Made by a program: the position numbers and the translations under genes. The notes below the pieces were generated by a model that saw only the letters and a list, made by a program, of their open reading frames with translations, had not been told where the DNA came from and did not search any database. This document shows, piece after piece, positions 1 through 8,357 of a stretch of DNA of 64,000 nt. Positions within the stretch are counted from its first letter, which is position 1; the number at the start of each line of letters is the position of its first letter. The stretch comes from Rhodobacteraceae bacterium DSL-40. Its GTDB lineage: Bacteria; Pseudomonadota; Alphaproteobacteria; Rhodobacterales; Rhodobacteraceae. The stretch is from NCBI GenBank assembly GCA_003258405.1, contig QKPN01000005.1:62001-126000 (forward strand), in the 5' to 3' direction.

Positions 1-577
1 TTGCGGGGTTGTTCGCAGCAGACATGACCGCGACCGCGATCAGCGTCTGGACACAGGGTTGGCAGACTGCCAGCACGTTCGAGCCAGGCCCGAGTTCCTC
101 GAGGAACTGGATCACGTAATCGACGTAATCCTCGACGCCGAACGGGCCCTCCTCCACCGGCACATCGCGGGCGTTCGCCCAGTCGGTGATATAGACGTCG
201 TGATCTTCCAGCAGGGTGCGCACCGTACCGGCCAGAAGCGTTGCGAAATGCCCGGAGAGGGGGGCAACCACAAGGATCTTCGGCTGCGGCGTGTCGATGT
301 CCTTGGCAAAATGCAGGAGGTTCCCGAACGGTTTGGAGAGCACGACCTCTTCGGTGACGGGCACGTCCCGGTTGCCGACCATCACGCTCGGAATGCCGAA
401 GCTCGGCCGCTCGTGGCTGAGCTTGAAACGCGCCAGCATCTCGAGAGAGGCATTGATGTGGCTCTTGCCGGGCAGGGACTTCATCCACTCGGGCGCGGCG
501 CCGTTGCTGAGTGAGGAGGCCATCAGCCGGAACGGAGCCATGAGATCGTCCTGAAGCTGATAAGCCTGATAGAGCAT
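1..577 (-). CDS. phaZ: Intracellular polyhydroxyalkanoate depolymerase, N-terminal part (runs off left edge)
   Basis: The first 192 residues are present; the rest lies beyond the left edge. The protein starts MLYQAYQLQDD and has the layout of intracellular PHB depolymerases, which release 3-hydroxybutyrate from storage granules in the cytoplasm. Near residue 172 it carries AVCQPC, the Cys-Gln-Pro motif whose cysteine acts as nucleophile in the PhaZa1 family. The ATG at 577 follows a strong GGGAGGGG ribosome-binding site. Its leader contains a TGC-rich box shared with the phasin gene at 45 kb, suggesting common control by a PhaR-like repressor (inference). The gene is divergent from the glutathione S-transferase gene. 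Family assignment is firm; substrate chain length cannot be read. Confidence 0.9.
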   Translation of the reverse strand, partial: MLYQAYQLQDDLMAPFRLMASSLSNGAAPEWMKSLPGKSHINASLEMLARFKLSHERPSFGIPSVMVGNRDVPVTEEVVLSKPFGNLLHFAKDIDTPQPKILVVAPLSGHFATLLAGTVRTLLEDHDVYITDWANARDVPVEEGPFGVEDYVDYVIQFLEELGPGSNVLAVCQPCVQTLIAVAVMSAANNPA

Positions 578-593
578 TCGCCCCTCCCGCAAG

Positions 594-604
594 TCGTGCT
601 GCAC
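594..604. promoter_or_regulatory. Candidate PhaR-type box in the phaZ leader
   Basis: The 11-mer TCGTGCTGCAC lies 17 bp upstream of the phaZ start. It is identical to 45758-45768 just upstream of the phasin promoter. PhaR regulators of Rhodobacteraceae bind TGC-rich sequences before pha genes; assignment here is inference from that and from the exact sharing. Confidence 0.45.
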
Positions 605-688
605 CACAGACAGAAAGCTAGTGTATTTAATGTTGCGGTGCGAGAGAATTGTGATGCATCCTGTCTGAAAGGCGGTCCGAGGGCAAAC

Positions 689-1342
689 ATGGCTAAAGCG
701 ACATTGACGATTTCGTCTAAAAATTACTCATCCTGGTCGTTGCGCGGCTGGTTGCTCTGCCGCATGGCAGGCATCGACTTCGAGGAGCAGCTCATCGATA
801 TTGATGATCCGGAGATGCGGCAGGAGCTGCTTCTGCTCTCCCCCTCCGTGCGGGTGCCGCGGCTCACCAACGGTGAGGACAGCGTGTGGGACACGCTCGC
901 GATTGCGGAATATCTCAACGAGATCTTTCCCGACGCGCAGATGTATCCTGCGGAGCGGCACGCCCGGGCGCATTGCCGCGCCATCTCGGGCGAGATGCAT
1001 TCCGGCTTCCACAACCTGCGCTCGGCCCTGCCGATGAACATCAAGGCCCGGCACAAGTTCTTCAAGATCTTCTCCGGTGCCCGCCCTGACGTGGAACGCA
1101 TCCGGCAGATCTGGACGGAGTGCCTCGCCGGCTATGGCGGACCCTTCCTCTTCGGCGCTCCGACGGTTGCCGATGCGATGTTCGCGCCGGTCTGCACCCG
1201 GTTCCGCACCTATGCGGTCGAACTGGATCCCGCGCTCGAGGCCTATTGCGATACGATCTACGGCTGGGAGCCGATGCAGGACTGGATCGAGGGCGCGCTG
1301 GCCGAGCCCGACGAGATCATCGAGCTCGAAGTGGAGTTCTGA
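689..1342 (+). CDS. Glutathione S-transferase family protein
   Basis: A 217-residue protein of usual GST length. The N-terminal thioredoxin-like half has NYSSWSLRGWLL near the start, the region that holds the glutathione-activating Ser/Tyr, followed by the cis-proline segment SVRVPRL and the SxS-like SVWDT site for the glutamyl moiety. An all-helical C-terminal domain follows. A longer reading from 596 is possible, but family similarity begins at MAKATLTISS, so the ATG at 689 was chosen. It is transcribed away from phaZ. The substrate is unknown; a detoxification or stress role is only a family-level expectation. Confidence 0.85.
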   Translation: MAKATLTISSKNYSSWSLRGWLLCRMAGIDFEEQLIDIDDPEMRQELLLLSPSVRVPRLTNGEDSVWDTLAIAEYLNEIFPDAQMYPAERHARAHCRAISGEMHSGFHNLRSALPMNIKARHKFFKIFSGARPDVERIRQIWTECLAGYGGPFLFGAPTVADAMFAPVCTRFRTYAVELDPALEAYCDTIYGWEPMQDWIEGALAEPDEIIELEVEF

Positions 1343-1370
1343 TCCCGGCGCGGGGCGCGCACCGGTCCTT

Positions 1371-2420
1371 TCAGGAGAACATCGCCCTGAGGTCGACCGA
1401 GGTGCGCTTGCCGAGATCCTTGCGGTGCGCGGCGAGAAAGCTGTCCATCGCGGCGCGTCCGGCGTCCTTGAGCTGCAGCAGGAGCGCGCGGTTCAGCGTC
1501 ATCTTGGTGGCGATGCCGAGCTGGCTCATGAAGGCGTCGTCGCGCACAGAATGGATGAAGTTCTGCTTCATCGCCTCGGGGGCGATCACGCCGTTCTCGA
1601 TCAGCCGGTTGACGAAGTCGATGCCGCGCAACTCGCGGAGCAGCGAGGCGTTGAAACTGATCTCGTTGATGCGGTTGAGGATGTCCTGCGCTGTTCGGGG
1701 CACGTCCTCGCGTTCGAGCGGGTTGATGTGCACGATCAGGATGTCCGGGCTCTCGGTGTTGTAGAAAAGCGGGAATAGCGCCGGGTTCCCCATGTAGCCG
1801 CCGTCCCAGTAGGCTTCCATCTTGCCGGTCCGGGGGTCCTCGATCTCGATGGCCTGGTAGATCGTCGGCAGACAGGCGGAAGCGAGGATGGCATCGGCGG
1901 TGATGTCGTCGCCGGAGAAGACACGCGGCTTGCCGGTGCGGACATGAGTCGCGGTGATGAAAAGCTTCGGCCCGGTGGCGGCGCAGACCTTGTCGTAATC
2001 GAGCAGCGCCTCGACGGTGCTGCGCAGCGGATGGAAGTTCAGCGGATTGAGCTGGTAGGGCGAGAGCATGCGCGTCACGACCTCACCCGCAAGCACGGCC
2101 GGGTTCGCCTCGATCACCCGCGCGATCACCGTGGGGTTCGGCGAGACGCAGCGCAGCCACTCGATGATCGCGTCCGAGAGCACGCCGTCGAGGCCGGCCA
2201 GACTCAACCAGAAGCTGTCCAGGCTCTCGCGGGCCCCGGCATTGCCGCCACTTATCCAGCCGTGCTTCAGGGCTGCGGCGTTCATAGCGCCCGCCGAGGT
2301 GGCGGTGATGCCCTCGATCTCGATATCCTCCTCTTCGAGAAGGCGGTCGAGCGTGCCCCAGGTGAAGGCGCCGTGGGCGCCTCCTCCCTGGAGCGCAAGA
2401 TTGATGGCGGTGCGCGTCAC
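1371..2420 (-). CDS. Patatin-like phospholipase/acyl hydrolase
   Basis: A 349-residue cytoplasmic protein with the patatin fold. The oxyanion-hole motif GGGAHGAF is near residue 11, the nucleophile serine sits in ATSAGAMNA (the elbow is A-T-S-A-G rather than the usual G-x-S-x-G) and the dyad aspartate is in WDGGYMGN. Patatins hydrolyse acyl esters with a Ser-Asp dyad. The GTG start at 2420 overlaps the TGA of 3-hydroxybutyrate dehydrogenase by four bases (GTGA), so the two are translationally coupled. That pairing, close to phaZ, suggests the ester substrate may be a hydroxybutyrate oligomer or granule lipid rather than bulk phospholipid (inference). A longer frame exists upstream but runs antisense-like through the dehydrogenase and was rejected. 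Confidence 0.88.
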   Translation of the reverse strand: MTRTAINLALQGGGAHGAFTWGTLDRLLEEEDIEIEGITATSAGAMNAAALKHGWISGGNAGARESLDSFWLSLAGLDGVLSDAIIEWLRCVSPNPTVIARVIEANPAVLAGEVVTRMLSPYQLNPLNFHPLRSTVEALLDYDKVCAATGPKLFITATHVRTGKPRVFSGDDITADAILASACLPTIYQAIEIEDPRTGKMEAYWDGGYMGNPALFPLFYNTESPDILIVHINPLEREDVPRTAQDILNRINEISFNASLLRELRGIDFVNRLIENGVIAPEAMKQNFIHSVRDDAFMSQLGIATKMTLNRALLLQLKDAGRAAMDSFLAAHRKDLGKRTSVDLRAMFS

Positions 2421-3202
2421 AGCGCGGTCCAGCCCCCATCGACCGAGATGGTCGTGCCGGTGATCTGCTCGGCCGCGGGCGAGCAGAGGAAGGCAACCGT
2501 GCCGCCGATCTGCTCGACCGTGGCAAACTGCTTGGACGGCTGGCGCTGGAGCAGCACCTCGCGGATCACGGTCTCGCGGTCCATGTTGTACTGCTTCATC
2601 GTGTCGGGAATCTGGGCCTCGACCAGGGGTGTGAGCACATAGCCGGGGCAGATTGCGTTGCAGGTGATCGGTTCCTCGGCGGTTTCGAGCGCGACCGTCT
2701 TGGTCATGCCGACGACACCATGCTTGGCCGAGACATAGGCAGACTTGTAGGGCGAGGCGGTGAGGCCGTGGGCGGAGGCGATGTTGACCACACGGCCCCA
2801 GCCCTGCTCCCGCATGATCGGCAGGGCGGCGGCCGTGGTGTGAAAGGCCGAGCTCATGTTGATCGCGATGATCTGGTCCCACTTCTCGACGGGAAACTCG
2901 TCGATGGGGGCGACATGCTGGATGCCTGCATTGTTGACGAGGATGTCAACCCGTCCCAGCGCCTCCTTGGCCTGGGTGACGAGTGCGCGGCACTCGTCGC
3001 CGCGGGACATGTCCGCCTTGATGTAGATCGCCTGAACCTTGTGTTCCTTCGCGATCTTGTCGGCGAGGGCGTGGTCCTCGGGGCGATCGGAAAACGAGTT
3101 CAGGACGATATTCGCGCCCTGTCTGGCCAGCTCTTCGGCGACGCCGAGTCCGATACCTGAGTTCGAGCCGGTGATGACTGCGCATTTGCCCGTGATCGAC
3201 AT
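2417..3202 (-). CDS. bdhA: 3-hydroxybutyrate dehydrogenase
   Basis: A 261-residue short-chain dehydrogenase that interconverts (R)-3-hydroxybutyrate and acetoacetate with NAD, the step after PHB depolymerisation. It has the Rossmann motif TGSNSGIG at residues 11-18, NNAGIQHV, the active-site serine in NIASAHG and the Tyr/Lys pair in YVSAKHG. GIQHVAPI and the VEAQIPDT lid segment are typical of D-beta-hydroxybutyrate dehydrogenases. The ATG at 3202 follows GAGGG at good distance; the longer upstream frame lacks family similarity. It is the first gene of a two-gene operon with the patatin gene. Confidence 0.93.
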   Translation of the reverse strand: MSITGKCAVITGSNSGIGLGVAEELARQGANIVLNSFSDRPEDHALADKIAKEHKVQAIYIKADMSRGDECRALVTQAKEALGRVDILVNNAGIQHVAPIDEFPVEKWDQIIAINMSSAFHTTAAALPIMREQGWGRVVNIASAHGLTASPYKSAYVSAKHGVVGMTKTVALETAEEPITCNAICPGYVLTPLVEAQIPDTMKQYNMDRETVIREVLLQRQPSKQFATVEQIGGTVAFLCSPAAEQITGTTISVDGGWTAL

Positions 3203-3296
3203 AGTCCCTCGCAACTTGTGAATTTGCGCGCGGATCATAGCTACCGCATCTGCGAACAGGCAAGGCAGACTGGCAGTGTGTGTGGGGCTAGTACGC

Positions 3297-3372
3297 AAAA
3301 AAGACGCCCTCACGAGGAGGGCGTCAAGTCGTTGAGGCAGGTTTCATACAGGCAAGAAACCTATCGAGCAGT
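3297..3372 (-). ncRNA. Candidate small RNA of about 76 nt upstream of bdhA
   Basis: On the minus strand a sigma70-like promoter (3379-3407) is followed by roughly 76 bases and an intrinsic terminator. The 3' end is a perfect 9-bp stem GACGCCCTC/GAGGGCGTC (3303-3325) with a 5-nt loop, followed by six U residues (A-run 3297-3302). An internal 6-bp hairpin GGTTTC/GAAACC lies just before it. No ORF fills the segment. The hairpin could instead act as an attenuator in a long bdhA leader, but the strong terminator 95 bp before the bdhA start favours a separate transcript. No known RNA family is claimed. Confidence 0.5.
3303..3325 (-). terminator. Intrinsic terminator of the candidate small RNA
   Basis: A 9-bp perfect GC-rich stem with a 5-nt loop; the U-run comes from the A-stretch 3297-3302, which fixes the direction as minus. 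Confidence 0.75.
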
Positions 3373-3378
3373 GAAACC

Positions 3379-3407
3379 CTTATACAAAATCAATGATGTA
3401 ACGCCAA
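3379..3407 (-). promoter_or_regulatory. Sigma70-type promoter of the candidate small RNA
   Basis: On the minus strand a -35 TTGGCG (3402-3407) and -10 TATAAG (3379-3384) are separated by exactly 17 bp. A start near 3372 is predicted. Confidence 0.5.
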
Positions 3408-3476
3408 GCCAAAAATCGTGATGCGCCTGCCTGGAGGCACCGCTAGAGTGGTCATGGTTAATCAAAGGCATCGATT

Positions 3477-5285
3477 GTGACGAAAAAGACACGGGCTTTC
3501 TGGGGGATTCTGGCAACAATCCTGGCAAGTGCCGAGATAACCTGCGGGGCATTTGCCGAACCCGCGCATGGCATTGCTATGTATGGCGAGCCGGCCCTCC
3601 CACCTGATTTTGTGTCCCTGCCCTATGCCAATCCAGATGCGCCGAAAGGCGGCCGCGTTGTCTTCGGCGAGGTTGGTGCTTTTGACTCCCTGAACCCGTT
3701 CATCCTCAAGGGCCGCGCGCCCTGGGGTGTCGGATCTCACGTTTTCGAGACTCTGCTGGCGCGGAACTGGGACGAGCCCTTCGCCCTTTACGGTCTTCTG
3801 GCCGAATCAGTCGAGACCGGACCCGACCGCAAATGGGTCGAATTCACCCTCCGGCCGGAGGCCCGATTCTCCGACGGCGCGCCGGTGACGGTCGAAGATG
3901 TGATCTGGTCTATGGAAACACTCGCGAAAAAGGGGATGCCGCGCTACGCCAACGCCTGGTCGAAAGTCGCAAACGTCGTGCAGACCGGCGAGCGCTCGGT
4001 ACGATTCGAATTCTCTGAAGCCGACAGCGAGCTGCCGCTCATCATCGGTTTGCGGCCGATTCTCGAGAAGTCGGACTGGGACGGAATCGACTTCGCCCAG
4101 AGCAGTCTGCGGGTTCCCAAAGGCTCCGGACCTTATGTGGTCGGCGGCTTTGAACCTGGCCGCTTCATCACGTTCCGGCGCAATCCCGACTACTGGGGGC
4201 GGGATCTGCCCTACAATCGCGGTCTGAACAACTTTGACGAGATCCGCTATGACTACTTCGTCGATGCAGGGGTCCGGTTTCAGGCGGTGAAGGCGGGGGT
4301 GGTGACCTTCTACCGCGAGGTGTCGCCCGCGCTCTGGGCCGGCGAATACGACTTTCCGGCGGTGACGTCCGGCGAGATGGTGCGCGAGGAGATTCCGCAC
4401 GCCCGCCCTTCCGGCATGTCGGGCTTCGTCTTCAATACCCGCCGCCCGGTCTTTGCCGACTGGCGGGTCCGCGACGCGCTGATCCATGCGTTCAACTTCG
4501 AGTTTATCAACGGCACCGTGAACGGTGGCGTGCTGCCGCGGGCGAAGAGCTATTTCTCGAACTCGATGCTCGCCATGTCCGACGGTCCGGCCGAGGGGCG
4601 CGTGAGGGAGCTGCTCACTCCGTTTGCCGACACACTCCCGCCCGATGCGCTCGAGGCCTATGCGCTCCCGATATCGGACGGCTCGACCCGAAACCGCCGC
4701 AACATGCTCAGGGCGGCGGCCGAACTCGCGGAGGCGGGCTGGACGGTGCAGGACGGGGTGCTGAAGAACGACGCTGGCGTCCCGTTCTCCTTCGAGATCC
4801 TGCTCACCGACAGCGCCAATGAAGCCATCGCCAATCTCTATGCCGATGCCCTGCGCCAGCTCGGGATCGAGGTCCGCACCCGCCTCGTCGACAGCGCGCA
4901 GTATAACCAGCGGATCAGCGTCTACGACTACGACATGATCGTCGGGGCCTGGAACCTCTCCCTCAGCCCGGGCAACGAGCAGACGCTCTACTGGGGCGCC
5001 GCGGGTGTGACCGAGCCCGGCACGCGCAACTACATGGGGGCGAACACGCCCGCGATCGGTGCGTTGATCTCCGACATGCTCTCCGCGCCGGATCAGGCGG
5101 AATTCACCGCCGCCGTGCGGGCGCTCGACCGCGTGCTGACAACCGGCCGTTACGTCGTGCCGTTCTGGTTCAACGACAAGAGCTACATCCTCCACGCCGC
5201 CAATCTGCATCACCCGGCCGATGTTCCGGCCTATGGGGACTGGATCGGCTGGGCGCCCGAGGTCTGGTGGGCTGACCCTCAGTGA
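3477..5285 (+). CDS. Periplasmic solute-binding protein, family 5 (peptide/YejA type)
   Basis: A 602-residue extracellular solute-binding protein. A signal peptide covers roughly residues 1-28, ending near GAFAEPAHG. The mature N-terminus HGIAMYGEPALPPDF and the block DSLNPFILKGRAPWGV are typical of the YejA/oligopeptide branch, which captures peptides for an ABC importer. The GTG at 3477 is preceded by AAAGG; the ATG at 3454 hits a stop after eight codons. No permease or ATPase gene adjoins it, so it is an orphan that must use a transporter encoded elsewhere. Its end overlaps the convergent sqdC gene by 7 bp. Confidence 0.88.
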   Translation: MTKKTRAFWGILATILASAEITCGAFAEPAHGIAMYGEPALPPDFVSLPYANPDAPKGGRVVFGEVGAFDSLNPFILKGRAPWGVGSHVFETLLARNWDEPFALYGLLAESVETGPDRKWVEFTLRPEARFSDGAPVTVEDVIWSMETLAKKGMPRYANAWSKVANVVQTGERSVRFEFSEADSELPLIIGLRPILEKSDWDGIDFAQSSLRVPKGSGPYVVGGFEPGRFITFRRNPDYWGRDLPYNRGLNNFDEIRYDYFVDAGVRFQAVKAGVVTFYREVSPALWAGEYDFPAVTSGEMVREEIPHARPSGMSGFVFNTRRPVFADWRVRDALIHAFNFEFINGTVNGGVLPRAKSYFSNSMLAMSDGPAEGRVRELLTPFADTLPPDALEAYALPISDGSTRNRRNMLRAAAELAEAGWTVQDGVLKNDAGVPFSFEILLTDSANEAIANLYADALRQLGIEVRTRLVDSAQYNQRISVYDYDMIVGAWNLSLSPGNEQTLYWGAAGVTEPGTRNYMGANTPAIGALISDMLSAPDQAEFTAAVRALDRVLTTGRYVVPFWFNDKSYILHAANLHHPADVPAYGDWIGWAPEVWWADPQ

Positions 5286-6139
5286 GAAGCAAGCGAAGCG
5301 AGAAAGGCCGCAAGCCGTTCGGTCCCGCCTGGCCGCCAGCCCAGCCGCTGCAGCTTCACGGTTGCCATGATCCCCGGCAGCGTCCCCTCGTAGCGCGGCG
5401 GAAGCGGCCGAGGAGCGCCCGTTTGCTTTTTCAGCCGCGCGAGGAGGTCATGACGGTCAAGCAGGATGTCCGAGGCGTTGAACGCGCCTCTCGCGTCCTC
5501 CGAGGGGGCTTCCAGCAGCCGCCGCACCGCCTCCGCCAGATCTGCGCCGTGAAGTTCGGTGCCGATGCGGGGTTCGATCGTCGCGCCGGCGAGGAAGTCG
5601 CGGAAAAGCCCGTCCCACTTATGCGATGAAAGGCCCGGCGGTATGCCGTAGACGCCGGTGGCGCGCAGCGTGACCGGCGTCGCCGCAGCCCCGGCAAGCC
5701 GCGCCATGTCCTGCTCGGTCGCGAGCTTTGCCTCGCCATAGAGCGAGTCCGGCGCGGGCGTATCGGTCTCCGCCAGAATCTCCCCCCGCCGGTGGTCGCC
5801 ATAGACGGACCGGCTCGAGAGAAAGAGCCAGCGCGGGATACCCGCCCGGCGCGCGGCCTCGAACAGCGCCGCCGAACCGTCCCGGTTGAGCCGCAGGAAC
5901 CGCGCGGGGTCATCGCCCTCGCCGCCGCGATAGCGCCCCGGAACATGGTCGAATGCGGCATGAACGAGCGCATCGGCGGGCGGCAGCTCCGGGGCCGTCT
6001 CCGCAAGGCTCCAGGCGTGAAGCGCATGGCCCGGCTGCGGCTTCCGTCCGAGCAGCACCACGTCATGGCCCGCCTCCGCAAGCCCCGCGACGATGAAGCG
6101 CCCGAGCTGGCCCGTGCCGCCGGTAACGAGAACCCGCAT
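5279..6139 (-). CDS. sqdC: NAD-dependent epimerase/reductase-like sulfolipid protein SqdC
   Basis: A 286-residue extended short-chain dehydrogenase with the nucleotide motif TGGTGQLG near the N-terminus, SSRSVYG and the YGEAK catalytic pair. It is the third gene of sqdB-sqdD-sqdC, the gene order known from Rhodobacter sphaeroides, where sqdC is needed for normal sulfoquinovosyl diacylglycerol formation although its reaction is not settled. Start and preceding stop share one base (TGATG), so it is coupled to sqdD. The function is inferred from synteny; the sequence alone shows only an epimerase/reductase fold. Confidence 0.78.
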   Translation of the reverse strand: MRVLVTGGTGQLGRFIVAGLAEAGHDVVLLGRKPQPGHALHAWSLAETAPELPPADALVHAAFDHVPGRYRGGEGDDPARFLRLNRDGSAALFEAARRAGIPRWLFLSSRSVYGDHRRGEILAETDTPAPDSLYGEAKLATEQDMARLAGAAATPVTLRATGVYGIPPGLSSHKWDGLFRDFLAGATIEPRIGTELHGADLAEAVRRLLEAPSEDARGAFNASDILLDRHDLLARLKKQTGAPRPLPPRYEGTLPGIMATVKLQRLGWRPGGTERLAAFLASLASH

Positions 6140-6981
6140 CAGGCCGGCGGGGGCAGGGCGGCGATGTCCTCGGGCACGCCCGTGCCGGTGTAATAGGCAC
6201 GCCAGAGCGCGATCAGCGGCGCAAGCTGCTCGGACTTCGGATGGTTCGCCTGCCACGGCTTTTCATACTGGAAATGCAGCACCCGGATCATCGACCAGTC
6301 CCAGAGCTCGGGAAGATTGAACCAGACGTATTGCAGCATGTTGTCGTAGACCGTCAGCCCGTTCCAGTCAGGAAAGAAGGTCTGCAGGAAGGTCTGGTCG
6401 GTGCGCTTCCAGAATGCGCCGGGGGTATCGAGGCGCTCCAGCATCGCGGCGAACGTCTTCGCGTCGGGACGCGCCGTGAAGACGCCCGAGTTCATCCGCC
6501 GGAAATCCACCAGCCCCTCATAGACGTTCGGCGCGGCCGAGAACTCGGGATAGGCGAAGAAGCGGTCGCAATTGCGCAGCACGAGCGCATCGGCATCGAT
6601 GAAGACAACGCGCGCGTAGTCCTCGAGCTGCCAGAGCCGGAGCTTGACGAAATTGTCGAGCGGCGTGTGAAAGGCGGGCTTGCCGCCCTTGGTGAAGGGG
6701 TTCCGCCCATGGATCTCGCCGCGCGCGTGAGCCGCGTTGAAGGCCTCGGAGGTCGGGAGAAGTTCGCAGAGCGCGAGCCGCGCGCCGAGCTCCCCGAGCG
6801 GCGCGAGGGCCTCTGGCCCCACGGCTCCGGTATGCATCACCACGATATCCGCCGCCGTGCCACTCAGGCGAAGCGACCGGACAAGCGCGACCGCGCCGGG
6901 AAGGTAGGCCTCGTTGGTGACAAGCGTCACATAGGCGCGGTCGGAGCCGGCCGCGCCCGAAAGCTCAGGTCCGTCCTGCAT
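6139..6981 (-). CDS. sqdD: Glycosyltransferase family 8, sulfoquinovosyltransferase SqdD
   Basis: A 280-residue glycogenin-like GT8 enzyme. The metal-binding DxD is in VFIDADAL (D129-A130-D131), and NSGVFTARPD and FHYEKPW-like FQYEKPW are further GT8 signatures. In R. sphaeroides the equivalent gene encodes the transferase that moves sulfoquinovose from UDP-sulfoquinovose to diacylglycerol. It lies 3 bp after sqdB and one base overlaps sqdC. The start at 6981 is the only good ATG. The fold call is firm; the acceptor and donor are inferred from the operon. Confidence 0.82.
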   Translation of the reverse strand: MQDGPELSGAAGSDRAYVTLVTNEAYLPGAVALVRSLRLSGTAADIVVMHTGAVGPEALAPLGELGARLALCELLPTSEAFNAAHARGEIHGRNPFTKGGKPAFHTPLDNFVKLRLWQLEDYARVVFIDADALVLRNCDRFFAYPEFSAAPNVYEGLVDFRRMNSGVFTARPDAKTFAAMLERLDTPGAFWKRTDQTFLQTFFPDWNGLTVYDNMLQYVWFNLPELWDWSMIRVLHFQYEKPWQANHPKSEQLAPLIALWRAYYTGTGVPEDIAALPPPA

Positions 6982-6984
6982 GGA

Positions 6985-8205
6985 TCAGGAGACGGACTTG
7001 AGCCCGCGATGCTCCGGGTCGCGCTCGACGACCTTGGAGATCTCCTTGGTCCAGGCCGAAACGGCGGCGATGCGGCTCCGGTCCACGCGATAGGCGTATT
7101 TCTTCGCCACCTCGACCACTTCGTCGAGCAGCCCTTCTCGGAGCGTGATCGGGTCAAGGCCAAGCGCGAGGAACTGGTCGTTCTTCACCACGAGATCGTT
7201 CTCGGCCGCCTCCTTGCGCGGATTCGGCAGCCAGGCGATTTCGGCCCCCGTGAGCTTCGAGACAAGCTCGGCCAGATCCCGCACCCGGTGGGTTTCCGTC
7301 ATCTGGTTGAAGATCTTCACCCGCTCGCCCCGCTTCGGCGCGTCCTGAAGCGCGAGATCGATGCAGCGCACGCTGTCCTGGATGTGGATGAAGGCCCGCG
7401 TCTGCCCGCCCGTGCCATGCACGGTGATCGGATAACCGATGGCGGCCTGGATCAGGAAGCGGTTGAGCACCGTGCCGTAATCGCCGTCGTAGTCGAAGCG
7501 GTTGATGAGCTGCTCGTGGCGCTTCGTCTGCTCCGTATGGGTGCCCCAGACGATGCCCTGATGCAGGTCGGTGATCCGGAGGCCGTCATTCTGGGCGTAG
7601 AACTGGAACAGGATCTGATCGAGGCTCTTGGTCATGTGATAGATCGAGCCCGGCCGCGTCGGATAGAGGATCTCCATCTTCTTCGTCGTGCCGTCGAGGG
7701 TCTCGATGCCCGCGTCGAGATAGCCCTCGGGGATCGCGGCGCCGATCGTCGAGTAGCCGTAGACCCCCATCGTGCCGAGATGCACGAGATGGGCATCAAG
7801 CCCGATCTCCACCATCGCGTTCAGCAGGTTGTGCGTCGCGTTGACGTTGTTCGAGACCGTGTAGTTCTTGTGCCGGTCCGACTTCATCGAATAGGGCGCG
7901 GCGCGCTGCTCGGCGAAATGGATGATCGCGTCGGGGCGCTCCTCGGCCAGCCACTGCTTCAGGATCTGATAATCCTTGGCGAGGTCGATCAGGTGGAAAT
8001 GGATCCGCCTGCCGGTTTCCTGATGCCAGATGCGTGTGCGTTCCTGGATCGAATCCATCGGGGTCAGCGACTGGACGCCGAGCTCGGTGTCGATCCAGCG
8101 GCGGCTGAGGTTGTCGAGGATATGCACCTCGTGCCCCGCATCGGAGAGATGCAGAGATGTGGGCCAGCCGCAGAACCCATCGCCACCCAGGACCGCAATC
8201 TTCAT
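6985..8205 (-). CDS. sqdB: UDP-sulfoquinovose synthase
   Basis: A 406-residue extended short-chain dehydrogenase that makes UDP-sulfoquinovose from UDP-glucose and sulfite, the head-group donor for the membrane sulfolipid. It shows the SqdB pattern GGDGFCGWPTSLHL at the N-terminus, DNLSRRWID, HFAEQRAAPYSM, the T/Y catalytic region around YPTRPGSIYHMTK and AFIHIQDSV. The ATG at 8205 has GGAA at proper distance; an ATG six codons upstream would place that ribosome-binding site inside the gene. First gene of the operon, behind the promoter at 8260-8289. Confidence 0.95.
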   Translation of the reverse strand: MKIAVLGGDGFCGWPTSLHLSDAGHEVHILDNLSRRWIDTELGVQSLTPMDSIQERTRIWHQETGRRIHFHLIDLAKDYQILKQWLAEERPDAIIHFAEQRAAPYSMKSDRHKNYTVSNNVNATHNLLNAMVEIGLDAHLVHLGTMGVYGYSTIGAAIPEGYLDAGIETLDGTTKKMEILYPTRPGSIYHMTKSLDQILFQFYAQNDGLRITDLHQGIVWGTHTEQTKRHEQLINRFDYDGDYGTVLNRFLIQAAIGYPITVHGTGGQTRAFIHIQDSVRCIDLALQDAPKRGERVKIFNQMTETHRVRDLAELVSKLTGAEIAWLPNPRKEAAENDLVVKNDQFLALGLDPITLREGLLDEVVEVAKKYAYRVDRSRIAAVSAWTKEISKVVERDPEHRGLKSVS

Positions 8206-8259
8206 CGGTCGTTCCTTTCCCATCTTCGATGCGCCCGCTCTTTAGCCGTCATTTGTGAC

Positions 8260-8289
8260 ATTATGTAGACGCTTTCGTGTCCGTGTCAG
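8260..8289 (-). promoter_or_regulatory. Putative sigma70 promoter of sqdBDC
   Basis: Minus-strand -35 CTGACA (8284-8289) and -10 CATAAT (8260-8265) with an 18-bp spacer, each one base from the consensus, about 55 bp before the sqdB start. Confidence 0.5.
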
Positions 8290-8357
8290 CGGTCTCGCGC
8301 AAGGTTTTCCCGGAATCGCCGCAATTGTTGCTTCCGCGCTGATCTGATGCGACGGGC

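Noticed and set aside
1371-2882. A 503-codon reading of the patatin frame
   Set aside because: The first 154 codons are the shadow of bdhA in another frame; family similarity begins at the GTG at 2420.
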